A DNA stretch of 64,000 bases from Planctomycetota bacterium (GTDB taxonomy: Bacteria > Planctomycetota > UBA1135 > UBA2386): positions 620,001 to 684,000 of the forward strand of contig JADJPQ010000004.1 of the NCBI GenBank assembly GCA_016713175.1, written 5' to 3'. Each line of letters begins with the position of its first letter. Within the stretch, counting starts at the first letter, position 1. Both the position numbers and the translations under genes were made by a program. The notes beneath the pieces were generated by a model that saw nothing but the letters and a program-made list of their open reading frames with translations, searched no databases and was not told the DNA's origin. Positions 53,896 through 61,654 of this stretch are shown one piece after another.

Positions 53896-54042
53896 GATCG
53901 GAGTCTCGGAAGGATTGGTTGTTGGTGGGGCGCGCTCGAATGCGCGTGCCGGTCGAGCGACACCGCCAACCCGACTGTTCGCGGTAGTTTCCTGGCGGCG
54001 GATCGGCGAGCGAGGTTCGCGGCCGGCCCGGAAACGGCGACG

Positions 54043-54072
54043 GCCGTCCGGCACCCGAGGGCGCCGGACGGC
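54043..54072 (-). terminator. Perfect 10-bp hairpin after secreted gene copy 2
   Basis: Identical hairpin to the one after copy 1, conserved by the duplication, about 30 bp after this gene's stop. It lacks a T-tract. Confidence 0.5.
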
Positions 54073-54102
54073 ACGTTTGCGACTCGGTCTACGGTCGAGC
54101 GA

Positions 54103-54942
54103 TCACAGGTTCAGCAGGTCGCGGCCGACATAGCCCGAGCCCCAGCTGACCAGCGTCGTCGAGTAGACGCGCGTCCAGAAAACCTCGAGGTAGGCGATCA
54201 GGCGCAGGCTGATGGCCTGGATCTGGTAGTCGCACATGCCGGACAGGCCGTTCAGCGCATTGACGATCAGGCTGACGGTCAGCCGCTGTTCGGCGAAGCG
54301 GGCCTGCAGTTCGAGGCCAGCGTAGAAGCCGACGGCGCCGACCGACACGCGGGCGCGGCCGACGATCGCGGTGTTGCCCGACAGCAACAGACGGACTTCC
54401 GGGGCGGTGGTCGGCAGGATCACCGACGCACCGGCGCCGAGCGTGACACCGGCGTTGCCGCTCAGCGTGATCGTGAACGGCCCGACGCCGACGGGCGCGC
54501 TGGGGTCGGTCGGGAACAGGTTGTAGGTGCGGGCCGGGATGCCGCCGAGGCTGCCCGTGGTGGTCACCGAGCGATCCCAGACGGTGTAGCCGGCGAGTTG
54601 CAGCCGGAACGTCGCGTTCGCCGACTGCGTGGTGGGGGTCAGCTGCGACGTGGTCACCCGGTTGCTGGCGGTGCAGGTCAAGCGCGCCGCGTTCAGGGTC
54701 CGGGTGAGCACCGAGGCGTTGACGCTGGCGGTCAGGTTGGCGTTCGCCGTGCGGGTCGTCGCCATGGTCCTGGTGCTGGTCGTCGTGGTCGTGGTCAGCG
54801 AAGCGCTGACGTTGACGCTGCCGCCGAGCCAGGAGTTGCCGATGCTGCGCACGTAGGAGCCGCTGCGCGAGTATTGCGCGGTCAGCGAGGTGGTCAGCAG
54901 GGCGGCGGCGACGAGGACGTTGCGGAAGAGGTGGAAGGACAT
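54103..54942 (-). CDS. Secreted Thr/Ser-rich protein, tandem copy 2
   Basis: 279 residues, signal FRNVLVAAALLTTSLTAQ, same architecture as the copy at 53056. Differences I can see are mostly conservative or small (TMATTRTANANLTASVN; CTASNR versus CIASNR; EVFWTR versus EAFWTR), so the duplication is recent or homogenised by gene conversion. With the same spacing and repeated leader, both copies are likely expressed. Function unknown; abundance of the product through gene dosage is a reasonable inference. Confidence 0.75.
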   Translation of the reverse strand: MSFHLFRNVLVAAALLTTSLTAQYSRSGSYVRSIGNSWLGGSVNVSASLTTTTTTSTRTMATTRTANANLTASVNASVLTRTLNAARLTCTASNRVTTSQLTPTTQSANATFRLQLAGYTVWDRSVTTTGSLGGIPARTYNLFPTDPSAPVGVGPFTITLSGNAGVTLGAGASVILPTTAPEVRLLLSGNTAIVGRARVSVGAVGFYAGLELQARFAEQRLTVSLIVNALNGLSGMCDYQIQAISLRLIAYLEVFWTRVYSTTLVSWGSGYVGRDLLNL

Positions 54943-55105
54943 GATCGGAGTCTCGGAAGGATTGGTTGTTGGTGGGGCGCGCTCGAATGCGCGTGCCGGT
55001 CGAGCGACACCGAAGCGGCGGCTGTTCGCGGCTGCTAAGATTCCGGAACGTCGGAACGTCCAGGTCCGGGTTGTCGCCAACCTGCGGCGGTGGCAACATC
55101 CGGCA

Positions 55106-55864
55106 GTGGCAAGTCGATGGGCTGCCGTACTGCTCCTGGTTCCATGGCTGACTGGCTGCACCTACGTTGGCAACCGGGCGAACGACCTGCTCGACGTGTT
55201 CTGGCTCGACGCGGGCGTTGGGCTCGGCGTCGACGCCGACGTTCGGGTCACCGAATGGGCGGCCGTGGGCACCGTCGGCGCCTGGTCGACCGGCTATGGC
55301 CTGCACGGCCGGTTCTTCGGGCCGGTGCGATGGATCGGTTTCGGCCTGCCGCCGTTCTTCCGCGGCACGATGTTTCGCGGCGATGGCCCCGGCGACGCTC
55401 CGCAGCTGGCGCCGTTGCTGCCAGGTGATCCTTCGGTCTACCACCGCGGCATCGAGCCGCTGCCGTGCAACTATGCGGTGTTCATCCCGAGCCCATTCGT
55501 GGTCGGGCCCGACTCCACGACCGACTGGCAGTACCCGCCGACGCTTTGGATGCACTCGGAACGTGAGTTCTTCGGGGCGCGTGGACTCCGGGTCGCGGAT
55601 GTCGCCGTCGGCGCGAGCTGCGGTGTCGCCCTCCGGGTCGGTCTCAGTCCCGGGGAACTGCTCGATCTGCTGCTCGGATTCGTCGGTCTCGACGTGGCTG
55701 GCGACGATCGGCTCGGGGAGCCGGCAACCGATCAGAAGGCCAACGAGCCGCCGAAGCTCCAGCCGGTCACGTCTTCGCCGATCATCACCGCGCCCGACAA
55801 CGTCAGCAGCGTGGTGTCGCCGACGGTCACCGGCACCGCCAGACCGGCGCCGATCTCGAAGTAG
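55106..55864 (+). CDS. Lipoprotein of unknown function
   Basis: 252 residues from a GTG at 55106, selected because a lipobox follows (AAVLLLVPWLTGC). The frame extends upstream through the repeat edge but is non-homologous there. The body has repeated Gly-rich membrane-like or barrel segments: RANDLLDVFWLDAGVGLGVDADVRVTEWAAVGTVGAWSTGYGLHGRFFGPVRWIGFGLPPF, then ADVAVGASCGVALRVGLSPGELLDLLLGF. This resembles planctomycete lipoproteins of the exosortase-linked kind only vaguely. Its last 133 bp overlap the convergent outer-membrane-like gene. A function cannot be assigned. Confidence 0.6.
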   Translation: MASRWAAVLLLVPWLTGCTYVGNRANDLLDVFWLDAGVGLGVDADVRVTEWAAVGTVGAWSTGYGLHGRFFGPVRWIGFGLPPFFRGTMFRGDGPGDAPQLAPLLPGDPSVYHRGIEPLPCNYAVFIPSPFVVGPDSTTDWQYPPTLWMHSEREFFGARGLRVADVAVGASCGVALRVGLSPGELLDLLLGFVGLDVAGDDRLGEPATDQKANEPPKLQPVTSSPIITAPDNVSSVVSPTVTGTARPAPISK

Positions 55865-56700
55865 TCGCGGAAGCCGAGGGCGTCGTCGTTCTCGCCAAGG
55901 AACCGGGACCAGGCGACGTGCGCGTTCCAGTCGAGCGGTCGTTCCAGCAGCGTCGCGCCGGTGGGGCCGGCAAGAGCGGTCCGCAGCAACAACCGCTGCA
56001 GCGTCTCCGGTTCTTCCTGCGCGGCGTCGGTGGCGTTGAAGCCCTCGAAACGCCGGAGGTCGTAGCGGGCCAGTGAACTCAACCGGTGCGACTCGCCGAC
56101 CGGCAGTTCGTGATCGAGGCGCAGGGCGCCGCCGATCGCCGCGCTGGTCGAATGCCAGTTGAACAGGATGCCATCGAGCAGCGTCGCCGAACCCGCGGCG
56201 CCCGGCCCGCCGTAGTAGGCGACGTTTTCGGTGTAGGCGAGTGCGCCGCTGAGCAGCGGCGACAGATGCAGGTGGCTGGCCAGCGCCAGCCGTGGCCCGA
56301 CGCCCAGGTAGGCGCTCCCGCCCTGCCAGCGGGTGCGGAGGGACGTCTCGCCTCCCGGCACCGCGCCGCTCCAGATGTCCTCGTGGCGCACGCGCGCCGA
56401 GAACCAGCTGAGGCTGCCCTCGATGTGCAGTTCGGTGCCGAGGTCGGCCAATGACACGTCGCGCTGGACCGGCAGGTTGATGGTCGTCAGTTCCATGCCG
56501 CCTTCGCCATCGACGTCGAGACGCCCGCTGGAGAGTTCGAGGTTCTCAGCCTGGTCGACGAAGCCCGCGAGGAACGCATTCATGTGCGCCTGGCGCGTGC
56601 TGGCGCGCACCTGGTCGCGCAGCTCCTCCAGCGTCTGCGCTCGCACGCCGGTGGCGCAAGCGAGCGTGACAATCGACCCGACGACGGCGCGCGTACGCAT
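55732..56700 (-). CDS. Outer-membrane beta-barrel-like exported protein
   Basis: 322 residues with a signal peptide (VGSIVTLACATGVRAQ). Many alternating amphipathic strands with aromatic ends (ELHIEGSLSWFSARVRHE, SAYLGVGPRLALASHLHL, LSSLARYDLRRFEGF, WNAHVAWSRFLG) and a final strand VTGWSFGGSLAF. A C-terminal Phe is the BAM-recognition signal of barrels in diderms, and Planctomycetes have such a membrane. Barrel assignment is inferred from pattern, not a family. The 3' end overlaps the convergent lipoprotein gene by 133 bp. Confidence 0.6.
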   Translation of the reverse strand: MRTRAVVGSIVTLACATGVRAQTLEELRDQVRASTRQAHMNAFLAGFVDQAENLELSSGRLDVDGEGGMELTTINLPVQRDVSLADLGTELHIEGSLSWFSARVRHEDIWSGAVPGGETSLRTRWQGGSAYLGVGPRLALASHLHLSPLLSGALAYTENVAYYGGPGAAGSATLLDGILFNWHSTSAAIGGALRLDHELPVGESHRLSSLARYDLRRFEGFNATDAAQEEPETLQRLLLRTALAGPTGATLLERPLDWNAHVAWSRFLGENDDALGFRDYFEIGAGLAVPVTVGDTTLLTLSGAVMIGEDVTGWSFGGSLAF

Positions 56701-56771
56701 GGCCGCAGGCTAGCGACGGCAGCAGGTCGAGGGAAGGTCGATCGCGATCGAACCGACGGCGAGGTTGCCGG

Positions 56772-57605
56772 GTGGCCGACGTCCGTCGTACGATTCGCAA
56801 GGTGTCCAGTCCGCCCTCGCTCGCCGGCCGCGTCGTCCTGGTCACCGGTGGTGGCGTCAACCTCGGCCGGGCGATCGCGATCGCGGCCGCCGCCGCCGGC
56901 GCCGCGGTGGTGGTGTTCTCGCGCCGGCGTGCGCTGCTGGCGGAGACGGTGGCGACGATCGCGGCCCACGGTGGCCGCGCGCTCGCCGTCGCCGGTGACG
57001 TCACGCAGCTGGCCGACCTCGAGGCTGCGGTTGCCGCTGGCGAACGCGCCTTCGGCAGCATCGACGGCCTGGCGGCGATCGCGGGCGGCGGCGGCGCCGA
57101 GCAGGCGGTCGACCGGGTCGATCCGGCGGCTTGGGCCAACGTGATCACCACCAACCTGGTCGGCACGTTCCATTCGGTTCGCGCCGTGTTGCCGCGCATG
57201 CGCGCCAGGGGCGTCGGCACCATCGTCACCTGCGTCGGCGGCGGCGCGTTCTTTCCGGCGCTGGGTGCAACGATCAGTGCGTATGCCAGCGCCAAGGCGG
57301 GGTTGTGCCGGCTGACGGATCAGCTTGCGGTCGAACTGCTGGCCACCGGTATCCGGGTCAACGCCGTCGAACCAGGCCAGGTCGTCCCCACGGCGATGTG
57401 GCTGGCGACGCCGCCGGCAGCGCGCGCCGGCTGCCATCCACCCGAACACGCCGCCGAGCTGGCGACGTTCCTGCTTGCCGAGGCCAGTGCGCCATTGACC
57501 GGCAGGACGGTCACCGTCGACGAGGACTGGTGGCGCGATCGGACCCGGCTGCTGGCGGTGGCGCAGGACCAGCACGCCGCGTGCTTGCGGCGCATCGTGC
57601 CCTGA
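56772..57605 (+). CDS. Short-chain dehydrogenase/reductase
   Basis: 277 residues from a GTG at 56772 with GAGG seven bases upstream; a GTG at 56802 is an alternative. Rossmann motif VVLVTGGGVNLGRAIA (a GGGxNxG variant of TGxxxGxG), cofactor Arg in FSRRRALL suggesting NADP, GDVTQ, the NNAG-equivalent reads AIAGGGG, and the active site lies around S-AYASAKAG (Tyr-x-x-x-Lys) with an upstream Ser in TCVGGGAF region less clear. The C-terminal extension of 30 residues is unusual. Oxidoreductase of unknown substrate. Its stop directly abuts the convergent DUF3634 stop (TGATCA). Confidence 0.88.
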   Translation: MADVRRTIRKVSSPPSLAGRVVLVTGGGVNLGRAIAIAAAAAGAAVVVFSRRRALLAETVATIAAHGGRALAVAGDVTQLADLEAAVAAGERAFGSIDGLAAIAGGGGAEQAVDRVDPAAWANVITTNLVGTFHSVRAVLPRMRARGVGTIVTCVGGGAFFPALGATISAYASAKAGLCRLTDQLAVELLATGIRVNAVEPGQVVPTAMWLATPPAARAGCHPPEHAAELATFLLAEASAPLTGRTVTVDEDWWRDRTRLLAVAQDQHAACLRRIVP

Positions 57606-57884
57606 TCAGCGGCGCTGCGCCGGCAGCCCGAAGACGTTGCGCAACCGTTGATGCGCGGCGGCAGGAATCGCCGGCGAGAACGTCAGCTGCGGGCCGTGGC
57701 TGCCCTGGCGAGCTTCGAGCCAGCCGCTGCGGATGCCGAATTCCCCGGCGATCGCGTTGCAGTCGTCGACGAAACCCGCCGGCGCGCGCCCGTGCGTCAG
57801 GCTGGCGAGGCCGTCGCGGAACTGCACCGCAAACAGCGGTGGATCCGCGAGACGGCGCAGCCAGGACTGCAGGCGCAAGAACAT
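57606..57884 (-). CDS. DUF3634-family small protein
   Basis: 92 residues. The pattern DGLASLTHGRAPAGFVDDCNAIAGEFGIRSGWLEA and FSPAIPAAAHQRLRNVFG matches DUF3634, a small family known mainly from gammaproteobacteria, usually with an N-terminal anchor. Here the N terminus is a short amphipathic helix (FLRLQSWLRRLADP) rather than a clear membrane span. No activity is known for the family. It starts 22 bp after the RRM gene on the same strand, so both are probably co-transcribed. Confidence 0.75.
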   Translation of the reverse strand: MFLRLQSWLRRLADPPLFAVQFRDGLASLTHGRAPAGFVDDCNAIAGEFGIRSGWLEARQGSHGPQLTFSPAIPAAAHQRLRNVFGLPAQRR

Positions 57885-57906
57885 GCTCCGCGGGCGTCAG
57901 CCGGCG

Positions 57907-58188
57907 TCAGGCCGGACGCGTCGAGCCAAAGCGCGACTTCGGACCGTTCGCCGGCGTCACGCGCAGCGTGCGCCCCAGGAACTCGGCGCCGTTCAGCGCG
58001 GCGATCGCAGCGGTGGCGTCGGCCGGCGTCGCCATGTCGACGAACGCGAACGGGCGGGTGACGCCGATCTCGCGCGTGCGCACGAGGTCGACGCGGGCGA
58101 CCTGGCGGCCATCGCGCTGGAACACTTCGGTCAGGGCGGCGGCGGTCAGATCGGTCGGGATGTTGCCGACATGCAGACGATGGGTCAT
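57907..58188 (-). CDS. RNA-recognition-motif (RRM) protein, single domain
   Basis: 93 residues, one RRM with a short tail: RNP2 LHVGNI at residues 5-10, RNP1 RPFAFVDM near 45, and the final beta4 strand LRVTPANG. Bacterial single-RRM proteins of this size (Rbp-like in cyanobacteria, also in planctomycetes and spirochaetes) bind single-stranded RNA and are often cold-induced. RNP1 lacks the usual first-position Lys/Arg-Gly (GxGFVxF gives P-FAF here). It has an unusual leader: a hairpin and T6 run touching its start codon, listed separately. Confidence 0.85.
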   Translation of the reverse strand: MTHRLHVGNIPTDLTAAALTEVFQRDGRQVARVDLVRTREIGVTRPFAFVDMATPADATAAIAALNGAEFLGRTLRVTPANGPKSRFGSTRPA

Positions 58189-58190
58189 CC

Positions 58191-58217
58191 AAAAAAGCGG
58201 TCCGCACGCTGGCGGAC
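58191..58217 (-). promoter_or_regulatory. Terminator-like hairpin and T6 run abutting RRM start codon
   Basis: On the coding strand the leader reads GTCCGC, a 6-base loop, GCGGAC, CGC, TTTTTT, GG, ATG. The GC-rich 6-bp stem followed by six Ts has the form of an intrinsic terminator, and the start codon lies two bases after it. No Shine-Dalgarno occupies the gap. It could be an attenuator relieved by antitermination, a U-rich site for the RRM protein itself, or the terminator of an upstream small transcript. The 265-bp leader region 58189-58453 contains no other feature I can support. Confidence 0.5.
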
Positions 58218-58453
58218 GCGTGACGCGAGGTCTTCGAACGCAGCCTGCGGTCTCCGGGCGGAGGGCAAATGCGCAGGGCGGCAGCGAGAACTGCGTCGGT
58301 CGACGCTGGCGCGACCAGTCCCTTCATGGATCCCGACGGCCAACGACTGGTCTGCAGACCGGGGAACCCAGCCATGCTACGGCAATCGGGCGATGCTGCA
58401 AGGTCGGCGTGGAACGGACGGTCGCGACCGAGGGTTTCCGGTCGCGGTGCCCC

Positions 58454-60886
58454 TCAATGATCGCCCGCCGCCGGTGCGAGGCGCGTGCGGCGCTGCCGCA
58501 ACGCGATGGTGTCGGCATGGCGTTCGCCGAGGCTCCTCTTGTGCTCCTCGATCGCGACATCGAGCAGGGCCGCGGCATCGTCGGCGTTGGCATCGGCGGC
58601 CCACAGCGCCAGGCGCGCGCGGCAGGCCCGCGTCAGGAAGTGGTCGGCCGGCAGCTGCTGCGCCGCATCCAGAACCAGCGTCCGGATGGCGGCGAGCGAC
58701 TCAGCGACCTCGCCAGCGGCGTGGCGGGCCCGCAGCAGGTTGTTGCGGGTCAGCAACCGGTCGAATGGCGTCGCCGTCGGCAACCGTTCGCGGATCGCCA
58801 GCACCGCGGTCAGCTCGGTGACCGCCGTGCTGGCGTCGCCGGTGTCGAGCAGCATCGTCGCCAGGTTGCTGCGCGTGATCAGCGTGTGCGGATGCTCGGG
58901 CCCGAGCACCTGGTTGCGGGCCGAGAGGCATTCCCGGGCCTCGACGGCGGCCTCGCCGGGTCGGCCCAGGCGCTGCAGGTACTGGGCGTGGTTGTTCAGC
59001 AGGTTCAAGGTCGTGATGGCGCGATCGCCGAGACGGCGGCGGGCGCTCGCCAGCGCCGCGGCGGTCACCGACTCGGCTTCGGCGACCGCGCCGCTCTGCG
59101 CCAGGTAGAACGCCAGATTCGACGACGAATCGAGCACCGCCGGGTGTTCGTTGCCGAGCGTCTGCTGGCGCGCGGCGACGACCTCGCGCAGCAGTTCGAT
59201 CGCCCGCCGGCCGTCCCCGCGCGTCCACGCGATCGCCGCCAGGCTCTCGTTGGCCGCCGCCCGGGTCTGGCGCACGGCTTCGTCGACGTCGTCGCTGGCG
59301 AGCACCACCAGGAACGAAGCCTCGGCGGCGTCGATCTGACCCATGCGCATCTGCGCCAGACCCAGGTTCTGGAACAGGTGCGCGGCGTGGGCATCGATCC
59401 GATCGGCTTGCCGAACCGCCTCGGCCAGGGTCTGCAGGTCGGCGACGACATCGGCATAGCGACCCTGCAGATGCCAGACGCGACCGCGGTTGGCCCGGGC
59501 AAACAGGGTCAGTCCGGCGTCGTCGCCAAGGCCGGCGGTGGCCGCCGCCACCGCCTGTTCGGCGGCCCGTTCGGCATCGGGCAACAACGACAGCCGGCAG
59601 TACAGATCCGTCAGCTTGAACAGGAAGAACAGCTTGCCATCGAGATCGTCGCCAAAGCGCTCGCCGAGCCCGCGCTCGGTGGCGCGCAGCAGTTCGACCA
59701 CGCGCACATCTTCGCCAGCGCGGTCGGGTGCCGCCGCGGTCAACGTGTCGCCGAAGAAGTCCATCGCCGCGGTGGCGCGCCGCGCCGAGGCGGCGGCCAG
59801 GACCTGTTCGGCGCTGGCCTGCTGCCAGCCGAGCAGGGCGCTCGACAGGCCGACGACCAGCGAAACGAGGGCCAGCGCCAGCGCCGCGAACACCGCGCGA
59901 TGCCGGCGGGCGGCTTTCCGCAGCAGGTAGACGACGCTGTCGCGCTGGGCCGCGACCGGGTCGCCGGCAAGGAACGCGCGCAGGTCGCTGGCCAGCGCCG
60001 CCGCGGATTCGTAGCGTCGTTCGGGTGCCGGTTGCAGGCAGCGTCGCACGATCGTGTCGAGATCGACCGGCACGATGCGGTACCGCGACCGCAATGATCG
60101 CGGCTCCGCGGTGACGATCGCCGCCAGCACGTCGCCGAGACCGCCGTCGACGCGGAACGGAAACTCACCGGTCAACAGCCGGTACAGCATCAGCCCGAGC
60201 GCCCAGACATCGGCGCGCGCATCGATGTCGTCACGGCGGCCCTGCGCCTGTTCGGGACTGCACCAAGGCAGCGAGCCGAGCAGCACGGCGTGGGCGGAAC
60301 CGGGCACGATCGTCAGGTCGTCCGGCGGTGCGGTCAGGTGGCGGGCGAGACCGAAGTCGAGCACCTTGGGCGTGCCGTCGGCGTCGAGCCGGATGTTGGA
60401 GGGTTTCAGGTCGCGATGGATGATGCCGCGGCGGTGCGCATGGGCGACGCCGTCGCAGACGCCGATCCAACAGCGGACCAGGTCGCGGATCCGGGCTCGG
60501 GGCTGGTCGGCAGCCACCGGCGCGGTGGCGAACGCGACATCGATGGTGGGGCCATCGATCAGCTCCATGGCCAGGAACGGCCGGCCATCGGCGGTCTGAC
60601 CGCCGTCGAACACCGCCACCAGGTTGGGGTGGCGCAGCGATGCGGCGAGGTCGAGTTCGCGTTCGAAGCGCCGGCGGGTGCGTTCGTCTGGCCTTGCGTG
60701 CAGCAGTTTGACGGCAACGACGCGCCGGGTCGCCTCATGCACCGCGCTGTAGACGATGCCCTGGCCGCCGCGGGCCAGCTCGCGCAGGTCGCGGTACCCG
60801 GCGATCGCCGGCGCCGGCGCCTCGGGCAGCGAGCGCGCCAGTTCGCGTTCGAGTTCGGCGTCGTCGTCGTACCAGGAGGGGTTCAT
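58454..60886 (-). CDS. Transmembrane Ser/Thr protein kinase with TPR-like C terminus
   Basis: 810 residues from the ATG at 60886. The Hanks-type kinase occupies 30-310: glycine loop ARGGQGIVY, Lys60 (VAVK), catalytic HRDLKPSN (157-164), DFG (177-179), SPEQAQG (activation segment), GLMLYRLLTGEFPF. One membrane span at about 331-353 places the C-terminal 450 residues outside the cytoplasm. They are helical with tetratricopeptide-like units (AANESLAAIAWTRGDGRRAIELLREV, HPAVLDSSSNLAFYLAQSG, HTLITRSNLATMLLDTG). The layout is typical of planctomycete kinases. It lies 25 bp after the ECF sigma gene. The external repeats may sense a signal passed to the kinase. Confidence 0.93.
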   Translation of the reverse strand: MNPSWYDDDAELERELARSLPEAPAPAIAGYRDLRELARGGQGIVYSAVHEATRRVVAVKLLHARPDERTRRRFERELDLAASLRHPNLVAVFDGGQTADGRPFLAMELIDGPTIDVAFATAPVAADQPRARIRDLVRCWIGVCDGVAHAHRRGIIHRDLKPSNIRLDADGTPKVLDFGLARHLTAPPDDLTIVPGSAHAVLLGSLPWCSPEQAQGRRDDIDARADVWALGLMLYRLLTGEFPFRVDGGLGDVLAAIVTAEPRSLRSRYRIVPVDLDTIVRRCLQPAPERRYESAAALASDLRAFLAGDPVAAQRDSVVYLLRKAARRHRAVFAALALALVSLVVGLSSALLGWQQASAEQVLAAASARRATAAMDFFGDTLTAAAPDRAGEDVRVVELLRATERGLGERFGDDLDGKLFFLFKLTDLYCRLSLLPDAERAAEQAVAAATAGLGDDAGLTLFARANRGRVWHLQGRYADVVADLQTLAEAVRQADRIDAHAAHLFQNLGLAQMRMGQIDAAEASFLVVLASDDVDEAVRQTRAAANESLAAIAWTRGDGRRAIELLREVVAARQQTLGNEHPAVLDSSSNLAFYLAQSGAVAEAESVTAAALASARRRLGDRAITTLNLLNNHAQYLQRLGRPGEAAVEARECLSARNQVLGPEHPHTLITRSNLATMLLDTGDASTAVTELTAVLAIRERLPTATPFDRLLTRNNLLRARHAAGEVAESLAAIRTLVLDAAQQLPADHFLTRACRARLALWAADANADDAAALLDVAIEEHKRSLGERHADTIALRQRRTRLAPAAGDH

Positions 60887-60911
60887 CGGCTGCTCCGGGT
60901 CACGGCGCGAC

Positions 60912-61493
60912 TCAGCCCTCGTCGGCGACCTGGTTGGCGATGCAGGTCCGCAGTCGCGCGAGGATCCGCGACTTGATCTGGTAGATGGCCGCCGGGGACA
61001 CGGCGAGTTCGACCGCAAGGTCGGCGGGCGCTCGCTTTTGCTGCGTCAGTTCGGTGAACACGCGGACGTCGGTGGCGCGGAACTCGCGTTGGATGCAGGC
61101 CATGGCCGACCGCAGGTGGTGCTGTCGCCACTCGGCTTCCCAGGCGTCGTCGGCCGCCGGATCGGCCACGTCGGCATCGCCCGCCTCCGGGCCGATCGGC
61201 TCCGGGTCGCGGCGGCGCAACCGCTTGCCGATGGCGCGCATCGCGATCGTCTTCAGGAAACCGCGGAAACGCCCGCGATCGCGGTCGTAACGGAACTCCG
61301 GCAGCTGCCGGCTGAGCTGCAGCCAGAGATCCTGCAACAGATCGTCGGTGTCGGCTTCCTGCAGGCCGCGGCGCCGGGCGAAGCCGATCAGCAGGTCGCG
61401 ATAGCGCGTGGTGAACTCGAGCCACGCCCCGGAATCGCCGCCGGCAGCCAGGCGCTGCAGCAGGCTCTGGTGGGTCGATAGCGACGGTTGCAC
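60912..61493 (-). CDS. ECF RNA polymerase sigma factor paired with the kinase
   Basis: 193 residues from a GTG at 61493; no ATG precedes the conserved region, and the frame upstream is Pro/Arg-rich shadow. Region 2: WLEFTTRYRDLLIGFARRRGLQEADTDDLLQDLWLQLSRQL and YDRDRGRFRGFLKTIAMRAI. Region 4: FTELTQQKRAPADLAVELAVSPAAIYQIKSRILARLR. The pattern is that of planctomycete ECF factors adjacent to a kinase, whose activity phosphorylation controls in some characterised relatives. Gap to the kinase gene is 25 bp, suggesting one operon. Confidence 0.9.
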   Translation of the reverse strand: MQPSLSTHQSLLQRLAAGGDSGAWLEFTTRYRDLLIGFARRRGLQEADTDDLLQDLWLQLSRQLPEFRYDRDRGRFRGFLKTIAMRAIGKRLRRRDPEPIGPEAGDADVADPAADDAWEAEWRQHHLRSAMACIQREFRATDVRVFTELTQQKRAPADLAVELAVSPAAIYQIKSRILARLRTCIANQVADEG

Positions 61494-61654
61494 CAGGACA
61501 CTGTACCACGGGGGTGCACGGCGGGGTGCCCATGCCGAGCCATTGCCCGGCGGCCAGCCGTTCTGACCGGGAGTTGGGCGTGTCTTTGGCAGTTGGCGAG
61601 GTTGTCGGGGCGGCGGATGGACGCGATGGGTCGGCGGCGGCATCGTGTCCGCCG

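Larger units (their letters stand above)
52978..53965. repeat. Direct repeat A, 988 bp, containing a secreted-protein gene
   Basis: The segment is nearly identical to 54025-55012 at a constant offset of 1047 bp with no indel in the stretches I compared. It includes the whole 840-bp gene, 78 bp after its stop, and about 70 bp before its start. The copies are separated by 59 bp. Scattered single-base differences are seen. Confidence 0.9.
54025..55012. repeat. Direct repeat B, 988 bp, second copy
   Basis: Second member of the tandem duplication with 1047-bp period; see the copy at 52978. The divergence just past 55012 (GAAGCGG versus GCCAACC) marks the outer edge. Confidence 0.9.

Noticed and set aside
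57131..60097. A 988-codon open frame on the plus strand
   Set aside because: It is antisense to the DUF3634, RRM and kinase genes, is Arg/Ala-dominated with no domain, and results from high GC making stops rare.
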